DNA of 24,136 nt from UBA2093 sp049454855. Its GTDB lineage: Bacteria > Actinomycetota > Acidimicrobiia > Acidimicrobiales > Ilumatobacteraceae. Position 1 is the first letter of the stretch, and each line of letters begins with the position of its first letter. The DNA lies in NCBI GenBank assembly GCA_049454855.1, contig JBMUAQ010000020.1, positions 1-24,136 of the forward strand. Reading direction: 5' to 3'. A program made the position numbers and the translations under genes. Of this stretch, positions 1-6,876 are shown piece by piece. The notes under the pieces are model-generated. The model worked only from the letters and a program-made list of their open reading frames with translations, was not told the DNA's origin and searched no databases.

Positions 1-23
1 TTCAAATCCCACCCTTTCCGCCA
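1..23 (+). tRNA. 3' end of a tRNA (partial, identity unknown)
   Basis: The first 23 bases fit the 3' end of a tRNA: a 7-base T-loop (TTCAAAT), a 5-base T-stem strand (CCCAC), a 7-base acceptor strand (CCTTTCC), discriminator G and an encoded CCA. The missing 5' acceptor strand should read GGAAAGG. The anticodon lies outside the window. A G discriminator is compatible with Ser, Asn or Asp tRNAs, but the identity cannot be decided here. The tRNA-Pro at 22423-22499 has the same T-loop, which supports the reading. Confidence 0.75.
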
Positions 24-42
24 TCGTGACCCGTGGGTCTCG

Positions 43-62
43 CCGCGGCGGATCAGCCGCGG
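43..62. other. GC-rich hairpin at the HxlR stop codon
   Basis: CCGCGGC at 43-49 and GCCGCGG at 56-62 form a perfect 7-bp stem with a 6-base loop that contains the HxlR stop codon. It sits between the tRNA end and the converging regulator gene, where a bidirectional terminator would be useful. It lacks a T-tract, so an intrinsic terminator is only a possibility. Confidence 0.35.
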
Positions 63-430
63 AAGACCTGCGGGGGCACCTTCGACTCCCAGCCCCTCGG
101 CATGAGCGAGGCACCGAAGTCGCGCATCGCGCGCAGGATCGGCCGCACTTCCCTGCCGCGTTCGGTGAACGCGTAGGTCACATGTCTGCCCGAGCCGCAG
201 CGCTCGAGGAGTCCGTCGGCAACCAGGCGCTTCAGGCGCGATGAGAGAAGAGTCGGGGGCACACCCTCCAGGTTCTCCCTCAGCTCCGAGAACCGTCGGG
301 GCCCGAACAGGGAGACGTCACGGAGCACAAGCAGGGTCCAGCGGTCGCCGACGAGATCCAGGGTGCGCGCAACCGGACAGAAGAGGTCGTACGACTTCGC
401 GGTGTCGTTCTCCGCTGCTCTGCCCGTCAT
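53..430 (-). CDS. HxlR-family winged-helix transcriptional regulator
   Basis: A 125-residue HxlR-type winged-helix DNA-binding protein, usually dimeric, probably repressing the divergent MFS exporter. The N-terminal block C18-PVARTLDLVG followed by DRWTLLVLRD is the family hallmark. The motif RFSELRENLEGVPPTLLSSRLKRL (residues 47-70) is the recognition region, and the wing follows at about 80-90. C18 matches the position of the redox- or electrophile-sensing Cys in characterised members such as HypR and YodB, so thiol sensing is possible but unproven. The start is placed at ATG 430 rather than ATG 439 because a TATCAT -10 box lies 7 bases upstream of 430 and would overlap the 439 codon. The gene is divergent from the MFS gene across about 40 bp containing an inverted repeat. 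Confidence 0.88.
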   Translation of the reverse strand: MTGRAAENDTAKSYDLFCPVARTLDLVGDRWTLLVLRDVSLFGPRRFSELRENLEGVPPTLLSSRLKRLVADGLLERCGSGRHVTYAFTERGREVRPILRAMRDFGASLMPRGWESKVPPQVFRG

Positions 431-437
431 GGCACCC

Positions 438-467
438 ATGATACATTTTCTGTACCAAAGGGGGCAA
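438..467 (-). promoter_or_regulatory. Leaderless promoter of the HxlR gene
   Basis: On the minus strand a TTGCCC -35 (467-462) is followed after 18 bases by a TATCAT -10 (443-438). Seven further bases lead to ATG 430, so transcription would begin at or next to the start codon. The inverted repeat 440-456 lies across the -10 and spacer, as expected for autorepression. Confidence 0.55.
440..456. promoter_or_regulatory. Inverted-repeat operator, TACA-N5-TGTA core
   Basis: GATACA-TTTTC-TGTACC is an imperfect dyad with a perfect TACA/TGTA core and a 5-base spacer, and is AT-rich compared with its surroundings. It lies between the divergent HxlR and MFS starts and overlaps the HxlR -10 box. HxlR-type repressors bind dyads of about this size, so it is the likely site of autoregulation and MFS control. 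Confidence 0.55.
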
Positions 468-469
468 GC

Positions 470-1846
470 ATGACGGCAACAATCCCGAAGAAGACGTACT
501 CGCCATGGGCGACGTTCGCCGTGTGCGCCATCGCGTCGTACATCTCCACACTCGACATGTCGATCGTGAACGTCGCGTTCTTCGAGATCCAGAGGAGTTT
601 CCCCGGCGACTCCTCCGGCACTATCGCGTGGGTCGTCACCGCGTACTCCATCCTCTTCGGTTCGCTGTTGGTGGTGTCGGGCCGGCTCGCTGACCAGATC
701 GGTCGACGGCGTTTCTTTCTGTGGGGCACCTTGATCTTCCTGGTCGGGTCCCTCTTGTGTGCCGTGTCGCACACGCTCGGGGTGCTGATTGCCGGCCGGG
801 CCGTGCAGGGTCTCGGCGGCGCGATGATGACACCTGCATCCACCGGTCTGCTTCTCGGTGCGTTCCCTGCCGAGAAGCGCGGACAGGTGATGGCGTGGAC
901 GGGCTCCATAGGTGCACTCGGCGTGGCGTCGGGGCCGACCATCGGGGCGCTGTTCGTGTCGAGTTTCGGTTGGCGTTCCGCGTTCTGGATCAACGTGCCG
1001 ATCTGCCTTGTCACACTTGTGCTGGCTGCCCGCGTGACGAGCGAGTCCCCGCGCATCGAGGGGAACCGGCCTGACATCCTCGCCGCGGTGGTGTTCACGT
1101 CCGCGGTGGCGTCGCTGGTGTGGGGGATCTCGCGGTCGGAGGAGCTCGGTTGGGGCGACCCGTCCGTGCTGACGCTCTTTGCCGTTGCAGTGGTTCTTGG
1201 TCTGGTGGTGGCGGGACGCTCCGTGCGCCACCCCGACCCGCTCCTGCCGGCAGAGCTGTTCAGGGAGCGCACCTTCACCCTCGCGAACATCTCCACCATG
1301 CTGTACGGGGCCGCGTTCAGCGCGAACATCCTCAACAACGTGCTGTTCCAGCGCACCATCTGGGAGTTCAGTGCCACGAAGGCGGGTCTCTTCTCCGTGC
1401 TGTCGCCTGTCACCGTCGCCGTCACCTCGATGATCGTCGGACGGCGGATGGCCGCCATCGGGTACCGGCGCCTGTTGCTGGCCGGTCCGCTCATCATGTC
1501 GGCGACCGTGTACTCCTCGGTGCTGTTCCTCGATGTCGAGCCCACACCCTGGTTCCCGTTCACGCCGATCATGTTCTTCCTCGGCCTCGGTCTCGGCTCC
1601 ACGTTCCCGCCGCTGTCCGCGTGCACGGTGCTGCGTCTCCCGCCGAACCGATTCGCCCTCGGTGGCGCCATCAACAACACCTTCCGTCAGGTGGGGGCGG
1701 CCATCGGGGTGGCGCTGGCCGTCACCGTGCAGGCGCGCGGGGAGGGGATCGACGGTTTCCGCGACGCATGGAAGGTGGCAATCGTCTTTGCGCTTGCCGC
1801 CGCAGCGGTGTCGGTGTTCCAGCCGGGCCGCGACCGACAGGTCTGA
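470..1846 (+). CDS. MFS drug exporter, DHA2 (EmrB/QacA) type
   Basis: A 458-residue proton-coupled exporter of the major facilitator superfamily, probably with 14 transmembrane helices. LDMSIVNVA (28-36) is the DHA2 motif D1 in helix 1, with membrane-embedded D29. GRLADQIGRRR (71-81) is motif A in the loop between helices 2 and 3. GALGVASGPTIGALF is motif C, the antiporter motif of helix 5. The translation start has a strong Shine-Dalgarno sequence (AAGGGGG, 458-464) 5 bases before ATG 470, unlike most neighbours, which look leaderless. This fits a transcript starting inside the operator. The substrate cannot be told from sequence. Pairing with a divergent HxlR regulator suggests induction by a toxic or electrophilic compound. 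Confidence 0.9.
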   Translation: MTATIPKKTYSPWATFAVCAIASYISTLDMSIVNVAFFEIQRSFPGDSSGTIAWVVTAYSILFGSLLVVSGRLADQIGRRRFFLWGTLIFLVGSLLCAVSHTLGVLIAGRAVQGLGGAMMTPASTGLLLGAFPAEKRGQVMAWTGSIGALGVASGPTIGALFVSSFGWRSAFWINVPICLVTLVLAARVTSESPRIEGNRPDILAAVVFTSAVASLVWGISRSEELGWGDPSVLTLFAVAVVLGLVVAGRSVRHPDPLLPAELFRERTFTLANISTMLYGAAFSANILNNVLFQRTIWEFSATKAGLFSVLSPVTVAVTSMIVGRRMAAIGYRRLLLAGPLIMSATVYSSVLFLDVEPTPWFPFTPIMFFLGLGLGSTFPPLSACTVLRLPPNRFALGGAINNTFRQVGAAIGVALAVTVQARGEGIDGFRDAWKVAIVFALAAAAVSVFQPGRDRQV

Positions 1847-1866
1847 CTCTCCGACGGCCCCGCCCG

Positions 1867-1872
1867 TAGCGT
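1867..1872 (+). promoter_or_regulatory. -10 box for the J-domain protein gene
   Basis: TAGCGT lies 6 bases before GTG 1879 with no Shine-Dalgarno sequence between, giving a predicted leaderless transcript. It sits in the 32-base gap after the MFS gene, so this gene need not depend on the MFS promoter. Confidence 0.5.
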
Positions 1873-1878
1873 GGGGGC

Positions 1879-2493
1879 GTGGTGCGCGATCCGTTCGGGG
1901 TTCTCGGTGTCGGGCACGATGCGTCGGCCGCGGAGATCGACGAGGCATGGCGCACGAGGATGCGCCGCCTCCATCCCGATGCGAACCCCGGTGCCGGGGA
2001 AACCGAGCTGCGTCGGCTCACCGCACTCGCAGCAGAGGTCAACGATGCGCACGCCCGGCTGAGGAGCAATCTCGCAGCCGAGCGTCTCCGGTGGTCACCG
2101 GCGCAACCGGGCGTGCCGACGTCACCGGGCATGGGTTCGGACACTCCCGTCCTCCTGCCCGTCCGCATCCCCGGCGGGGACCTCTTCCGCAGGCCGCTGA
2201 CATGGGTGGTGCTCATGGTTGCCGTCGTCCTCGGGCTGTTGCTGCTGAACCAGGTGGGCAACCCGGCGCCCGCGGACTCTCCCGGCACCCCGACGAGCCT
2301 CACGCGTTCGCCCGGGTGGTACGTGGGGAACTGCGTCGCGGGTGACGGTCAGTTCGTGGTGCCCGTGCGGTGCTCGGATGCGCACACGGGCCGCATCGTG
2401 GGCCAGGTCGGTGCGGAGCAGTACTGCCCCGAGGTCTCCGACGGCACGGTGTACCGCAACAACGTGTACTACTGCATCGACATCGACGCGTGA
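1879..2493 (+). CDS. Membrane-anchored J-domain protein with extracytoplasmic Cys-rich domain
   Basis: A 204-residue protein of unusual architecture. Residues 1-65 form a J-domain with the HPD signature at 32-34, the motif that stimulates DnaK ATPase. A Pro/Ser-rich linker leads to one transmembrane helix at about 106-125. The C-terminal region (about 145-204) has four cysteines (152, 165, 183, 199), enough for two disulfides, and a VPVRCSDAHTGRIVG stretch resembling the Septum_form/DUF4190-type actinobacterial extracytoplasmic domain. The predicted topology puts the J-domain in the cytoplasm and the Cys domain outside. The start is GTG 1879, matching the -10 spacing; GTG 1882 is an equal alternative. 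The role is unknown. It could recruit DnaK to the inner face of the membrane. The 3' end faces the pirin gene with a 3-base gap. Confidence 0.75.
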   Translation: MVRDPFGVLGVGHDASAAEIDEAWRTRMRRLHPDANPGAGETELRRLTALAAEVNDAHARLRSNLAAERLRWSPAQPGVPTSPGMGSDTPVLLPVRIPGGDLFRRPLTWVVLMVAVVLGLLLLNQVGNPAPADSPGTPTSLTRSPGWYVGNCVAGDGQFVVPVRCSDAHTGRIVGQVGAEQYCPEVSDGTVYRNNVYYCIDIDA

Positions 2494-2496
2494 ACG

Positions 2497-3465
2497 TCAG
2501 CGGCGGAACGGCCTGAGTGCACCATCGGGAACGACGCCCAGCCGGCCGGACTGGAAGTCCTCGTAGGCCTTCACCAGTTCCTCGCGGGTGTTCATCACGA
2601 ACGGACCGTACGCGGCGACGGGCTCGCCGATCGGCCTGCCGCCGAGCAGCAGCACCTCCATGCTGTCGGTGGTCTCACCGTCGCCACCGCCACCCGTGAC
2701 CGTGATGGTGTCGCCCCCGCCGAACAGAACGAGCTGACCCTTCGTGATGCGCACGTCCTCCGCGCCGACGCTTCCGTGGCCGGCAAGCACGTACGCGAGT
2801 GCGTTGTGCCCCGGGTTCCAGGGGACGGTGACGCGGCAGCCCGCCGGCACGGTGGCATGGGCCACGGTGATCGGGGTGTGGGTGCTGCCGGGTCCGTCGA
2901 AGTCGCCGATGCTTCCGGCAACGAGACGGAACAGTGATGTCGCATCAGCCGATGTGAAGAGACGAACGTGCTCTGCCTCGATGTTCTGGTAGCGGGGGTC
3001 GATCATCTTGTCCTGCGACGGGAGGTTCACCCACAGCTGCACCCCGTGGAAGAGTCCGCCCTTCACCACCATCTCCTCGGGAGGGGTCTCGATGTGGAGG
3101 ATGCCGCTCCCCGCTGTCATCCACTGGGTCCCGCCGTCGGTGATGACACCGCCGCCACCGTGGGTGTCCTGGTGGAGGAACACGCCGTCGATCATGTACG
3201 TGACGGTCTCGAAACCGCGGTGCGGATGCCAGTCGGTACCGCGCGGTTCGTACGGGCCGTAGTTGACCTCACCCATCTGGTCCATGTGGATGAACGGGTC
3301 GAGATCGGCGAGCGACACACCCGCGAAGGCGCGTCTCACGGGGAAACCCTCTCCCTCGAACCCGGACGGTGCGGTGGTGACCGAACGAACGGGACGGTTC
3401 CGTGTGTCGCCGGCGACAACAGCGAGGCGGGGGAGTGTCAGGGTGTCGGCGTGTACGGCAGGCAT
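2497..3465 (-). CDS. Pirin family protein (bicupin)
   Basis: A 322-residue two-cupin protein of the pirin family. Metal ligands expected from characterised pirins are present: H80 and H82 in the WHPHRGFETVTY block, and H124 and E126 in the GSGILHIE block, giving a 3-His/1-Glu Fe(II) or other metal site in the N-terminal cupin. The second cupin (about 190-300) is more divergent. Some bacterial pirins have quercetinase activity, others act as redox-sensitive regulators; the sequence does not decide between these. ATG 3465 shares its A with the TGA of the upstream hydrolase (TGATG), so the two are probably translationally coupled. No independent Shine-Dalgarno sequence is evident. Confidence 0.9.
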   Translation of the reverse strand: MPAVHADTLTLPRLAVVAGDTRNRPVRSVTTAPSGFEGEGFPVRRAFAGVSLADLDPFIHMDQMGEVNYGPYEPRGTDWHPHRGFETVTYMIDGVFLHQDTHGGGGVITDGGTQWMTAGSGILHIETPPEEMVVKGGLFHGVQLWVNLPSQDKMIDPRYQNIEAEHVRLFTSADATSLFRLVAGSIGDFDGPGSTHTPITVAHATVPAGCRVTVPWNPGHNALAYVLAGHGSVGAEDVRITKGQLVLFGGGDTITVTGGGGDGETTDSMEVLLLGGRPIGEPVAAYGPFVMNTREELVKAYEDFQSGRLGVVPDGALRPFRR

Positions 3466-4946
3466 CAGCAGGATTTCTCGGAGAACGTCACTTTCGTGGT
3501 CACAAGGTATTGGTCGACCGCGCTCGTCACACAGTCGTTCGCCCCGTAACCGGTGTGACGTTGTGCATCGACCACGATGAGCCTGCCGTCCTCGAGTGTC
3601 TCTGCCATCTTCCGTGAGCTTGCCAGCGGGGTCGCGGAGTCACCGGTTGTTCCCACGACGATGACCGGCCCTGCGCCCCTTCCCGTGACCTCGTTCCGCA
3701 GGTCGGGCGCGGCCGGCCAGTACACGCACGTGTACCCGGCAAGGAAGTACGCACCGAAGCGGGGAGCCGCCTTCACGAACTCGGGGAGGTACGCGTCGAT
3801 CTCCTCGACCGACTTCGGCCCCGGGTCGTCGAGACACGAGATGGCGGTGAAAGCCTCGAGCTCGTTGCCGTACGAGCCGTCAGCGTTGCGCTGGTAGTAC
3901 TCGTCGTACAGCGAGAGGATGCCGCGACCCTTGCCGCGCTGCAGGTCGGACAGGGCCTGCTCGAGCTCCGGCCACTGCGAGGAGGTGTACATGGCCTGTG
4001 CCACCGCCGTGAAGAACACCGACTGGTTCACGGCCGTGCGGTCGGCGGACACCGTCACCGGCTTCTCGTCGACCTGCTTCACCAGCGCATCGAATGCGCC
4101 TGCCGGCTTGCCCTTGTTCCAGAACGGGCAGGTGGTGTCCTTCGCGCACTGGTCGAGGAACGCGTTCAGCTCCTTCTCGAACCCGGCCGCCTGCTGGAGC
4201 GAGCCGGTGACGGCATCGGCTGTGGGGTCGGCCGCACCGTCGAGAACGGCGGCACGCACCGTGGACGGGAACATGCTGGCCCAGGTCGCGCCGAGCTCGC
4301 TGCCGTAACTGAAGCCGAAGTAGGTGATCTTCTCCTCGCCGAGGGCCCGGCGGATGGCATCCATGTCACGTGCACTGTTGTTCGTGGAGATGTAGGGAAG
4401 AATCGCCCCGCTCGCGTCCCCGCACGCCTCGGCGAACCTGCGTGACACGTCGATGATGACCTGCTTCTGCTCATCGGTCTCGGGGGTGGGGTCGTAGGAG
4501 ACGTAGCTGTCGTACTCGTCGAAACAATCGACGGACGGTGTCGACTCCCCGGTTCCGCGGGGATCCCAGCCCAGGATGTCGAAGCGGGCCACCAGATCGG
4601 CCCCGAAGATGGATGTGGCGCTCTCGGCGAGGAACTGCCCGCCGAAGCCGGGGCCGCCCGGGTTCACGAGGAGCGTGCCGATGCGCTTGTCCGGTTCCCC
4701 GGCAGGGAGGCGGCGCATGCGGAGTGTGAATGTGCCCACTGACGGGTCGGAATAGTCGAACGGCACCTCCATGGTGCCGCACTCGGAGCCGTCGGCGTAC
4801 GAATCGACGCACGGCTTCCAGTCGATCATCCATTCCGCATCGGGGAGAGTGGAGTCGGCCGGGGTGTCTGCGGTGCCTCCGCCGGAGCAGGCCGCAAGGA
4901 CGAGGGCAAGACCCGCCGCGAGGGAGGCGCGTCGTCGCGATGACAT
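3465..4946 (-). CDS. Secreted lipoprotein alpha/beta hydrolase (TAP-like peptidase family)
   Basis: A 493-residue precursor with a lipoprotein signal peptide: basic MSSRRR, a hydrophobic stretch, then the lipobox LAAC with lipidated C20, so the mature enzyme should sit on the outer face of the membrane. The alpha/beta-hydrolase core has the oxyanion motif NPGGPG (95-100), the nucleophile elbow GFSYG with S213, D436 (GTTGDSATP) and H464 (QRHTGYG), a complete triad. The layout with a C-terminal TAP-like domain matches the actinobacterial tripeptidyl aminopeptidase (SlpD/E, Caeij) group, whose members release N-terminal peptides or act as exported esterases. A longer upstream reading is open, but ATG 4946 is chosen because the signal peptide begins here and a TAGTGT -10 lies 7 bases upstream. 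Confidence 0.88.
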   Translation of the reverse strand: MSSRRRASLAAGLALVLAACSGGGTADTPADSTLPDAEWMIDWKPCVDSYADGSECGTMEVPFDYSDPSVGTFTLRMRRLPAGEPDKRIGTLLVNPGGPGFGGQFLAESATSIFGADLVARFDILGWDPRGTGESTPSVDCFDEYDSYVSYDPTPETDEQKQVIIDVSRRFAEACGDASGAILPYISTNNSARDMDAIRRALGEEKITYFGFSYGSELGATWASMFPSTVRAAVLDGAADPTADAVTGSLQQAAGFEKELNAFLDQCAKDTTCPFWNKGKPAGAFDALVKQVDEKPVTVSADRTAVNQSVFFTAVAQAMYTSSQWPELEQALSDLQRGKGRGILSLYDEYYQRNADGSYGNELEAFTAISCLDDPGPKSVEEIDAYLPEFVKAAPRFGAYFLAGYTCVYWPAAPDLRNEVTGRGAGPVIVVGTTGDSATPLASSRKMAETLEDGRLIVVDAQRHTGYGANDCVTSAVDQYLVTTKVTFSEKSC

Positions 4947-4950
4947 GCCA

Positions 4951-4981
4951 CTGACACTAGGGGCTGCACCCGCCGTAGCCT
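4951..4981 (+). promoter_or_regulatory. Promoter of the ABC exporter gene
   Basis: CTGACA (4951-4956, one mismatch to TTGACA) and TAGCCT (4976-4981) are separated by 19 bases. GTG 4989 follows after 7 bases, predicting a leaderless message. The -35 lies on top of the -10 of the divergent hydrolase promoter, so the two probably compete for polymerase. Confidence 0.5.
4954..4959 (-). promoter_or_regulatory. -10 box for the lipoprotein hydrolase
   Basis: TAGTGT on the minus strand lies 7 bases before ATG 4946 without a Shine-Dalgarno sequence, consistent with a leaderless hydrolase-pirin transcript. It overlaps the presumed -35 area of the divergent ABC exporter promoter. Confidence 0.5.
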
Positions 4982-4988
4982 CACACGG

Positions 4989-6866
4989 GTGCGAATGGGT
5001 CCACACTCCCTGATCCCCGGCGATGCGCATGCCGTCAAGGGTGCGAAAGTGCGTCGCGAGACGCTCCGCCGCGCGGGAACCTTCGCACGTCCCTACAGGT
5101 GGCGGATCACGGGGTTCCTTCTCGCGATTTTCGCGTCGGCACTCCTCGGACTCGTACCACCCCTGCTCTTTCGTTCCATTCTCGACGACGCGATTCCCGC
5201 GGCCGACAGGACCGCCATCACGGTTCTCGCCTTCATTCTCGTTCTCGCTGCCCTGGGTGATGCCGTGTTCGCGGTGGTGCAGCGTTGGCTGAGCTCCACA
5301 ATCGGGGAGGGGCTCATCTACGACCTCCGGGTCGCGCTGTTCGACAAGGTGCAACGCATGCCGGTCGCGTTCTTCACCCGTACACAGACCGGCGCGCTCA
5401 TCAGCCGTCTGAACAATGACGTCGTGGGTGCGCAGACCGCGGTCACGTCCACGCTCGGCAGCGTGGTGTCGAACGTCGTCGTGCTCACCACCACTCTCAC
5501 CACGATGCTGCTTCTCGAGTGGCGGCTCACGGCGATATCACTGGTGGTGCTGCCGCTGTTCATTCTCCCGGCCCGGCGCGTGGGTGCGCGCATTGGTGCG
5601 GTTGCCCAGCAGCAGATGCAGTTCAACGCCGAGATGAACACACAGATGAGCGAGCGGTTCAACGTGGCCGGCGCAATGCTGGTGAAGCTGTTCGGCCGCC
5701 GGGAGCGGGAAGTCACCACGTTCGCCGGAAGGGCGGCCGGCGTGCGCGACACCGGCGTCCGCGCGGCGATGTACGGGCGCGTCTTCATGGTGGCGCTCGG
5801 TCTCGTAGGGGCCATGGGGGCAGCCGCGATTTACGGGATCGGTGCGCACCTCGTGGTGAACGGGGACATCAGCAAGGGAACGTTGGTTGCGATGGCAGCC
5901 CTCGTCACGCGCGTGTACCAGCCGCTCACCGGCCTCACCAACGCCAGGGTGGAGGTTGTCACTGCGTTCGTCAGCTTCGACCGCGTGTTCGAGGTTCTCG
6001 ATGCCCCCGTGGTCATCCACGACCGTCTCGGTGCGGTGGACCTCGTGCAGCCGCGCGGGGAGATCGAGTTCGACGACGTCGTCTTCCGTTACCCGGCCGG
6101 CAGGTCGGTGAGCATCGCATCGCTCGAGTCCGCCGGTGTGATGACCGGTGCGGATCCCGATGTTGATGTCCTGCGCGGCGTGGATCTCCGCGTGAAAGCG
6201 GGGGAAACCGTGGCCGTGGTGGGGTCCTCCGGTGCGGGGAAGTCGACCCTGCTCTCGCTGGTACCTCGCCTGTACGACGTGACGGGAGGTGCGGTGCGCA
6301 TCGACGGCATCGACGTGCGCGATCTCACCGAGGACTCCCTCCATGATGCAATCGGCGTGGTGTCACAGGACCCCCACCTGTTCCACGAGTCGATCGAGTC
6401 GAACCTGCGGTACGCAAGGCCTGAGGCGTCCGACGAGGAACTTGTTGCGGCGTGCCGGGCGGCGCGCATCCACGACATGGTGGCCGCTCTGCCCGACGGC
6501 TACCGCACGGTGGTGGGTGAGCGGGGTTACCGCATGTCCGGAGGCGAGAAGCAACGTCTCGCCATCGCACGGATGCTGCTCAAGAACCCGGCCATCGTGA
6601 TTCTCGACGAGGCAACGAGCCACCTCGACAACGAGAACGAGGCGATGGTGCAGGAGGCCCTGGATGCTGCGCTCTCGGGCCGCACGGCCCTCGTCATCGC
6701 CCACCGGCTCTCCACCGTGCGTGACGCGGACAGGATCGTGGTGCTGGAGAACGGCCGAGTGGTCGAGGAGGGCACGCACGGGCAGCTCATGGCGGCCGAC
6801 GGTGCGTATGCCGCGCAGGTGCGCGCCGGGGGGTCGTTCGGGGTGGCGGCGCCACTCCTTTCCTAG
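4989..6866 (+). CDS. ABC exporter half-transporter (TM domain fused to ATPase)
   Basis: A 625-residue ABC-B/MsbA-like half-transporter that should work as a homodimer. The N-terminal half (about 35-330) holds six membrane helices and the conserved FFTRTQTGALISRLNND coupling region. The ATPase half carries Walker A GSSGAGKS (about 411-418), the Q-loop VSQDPHLF, the signature MSGGEKQR (about 516-523), Walker B VILDEATSHLD (catalytic E next to D540) and the H-loop in AHRLST. All motifs are intact, so it should be active. The start is GTG 4989, 7 bases after a TAGCCT box, giving a short cytoplasmic leader before helix 1. Its TAG stop (6864-6866) is embedded in the -10 box of xseA. The substrate is unknown; lipids, peptides or drugs are all possible for this class. 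Confidence 0.9.
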   Translation: MRMGPHSLIPGDAHAVKGAKVRRETLRRAGTFARPYRWRITGFLLAIFASALLGLVPPLLFRSILDDAIPAADRTAITVLAFILVLAALGDAVFAVVQRWLSSTIGEGLIYDLRVALFDKVQRMPVAFFTRTQTGALISRLNNDVVGAQTAVTSTLGSVVSNVVVLTTTLTTMLLLEWRLTAISLVVLPLFILPARRVGARIGAVAQQQMQFNAEMNTQMSERFNVAGAMLVKLFGRREREVTTFAGRAAGVRDTGVRAAMYGRVFMVALGLVGAMGAAAIYGIGAHLVVNGDISKGTLVAMAALVTRVYQPLTGLTNARVEVVTAFVSFDRVFEVLDAPVVIHDRLGAVDLVQPRGEIEFDDVVFRYPAGRSVSIASLESAGVMTGADPDVDVLRGVDLRVKAGETVAVVGSSGAGKSTLLSLVPRLYDVTGGAVRIDGIDVRDLTEDSLHDAIGVVSQDPHLFHESIESNLRYARPEASDEELVAACRAARIHDMVAALPDGYRTVVGERGYRMSGGEKQRLAIARMLLKNPAIVILDEATSHLDNENEAMVQEALDAALSGRTALVIAHRLSTVRDADRIVVLENGRVVEEGTHGQLMAADGAYAAQVRAGGSFGVAAPLLS

Positions 6867-6869
6867 AGT
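6864..6869 (+). promoter_or_regulatory. -10 box for xseA, containing the ABC exporter stop codon
   Basis: TAGAGT lies 7 bases before ATG 6877. Its first three bases are the TAG stop codon of the exporter gene. This suggests that the xseA operon has its own leaderless start at the exact end of the upstream gene. Confidence 0.5.
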
Positions 6870-6876
6870 GGCCGGG

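Noticed and set aside
439..1948. Very long minus-strand open frame running through the MFS gene into HxlR
   Set aside because: It is the antisense shadow of a GC-rich gene; its upstream part is Arg/His/Gly-rich with no domain, and the real HxlR start is fixed by family homology and the -10 box.
3465..5354. Extended N-terminus for the lipoprotein hydrolase reaching into the ABC exporter
   Set aside because: The signal peptide and lipobox begin at ATG 4946, and the extension is the antisense of the exporter gene.
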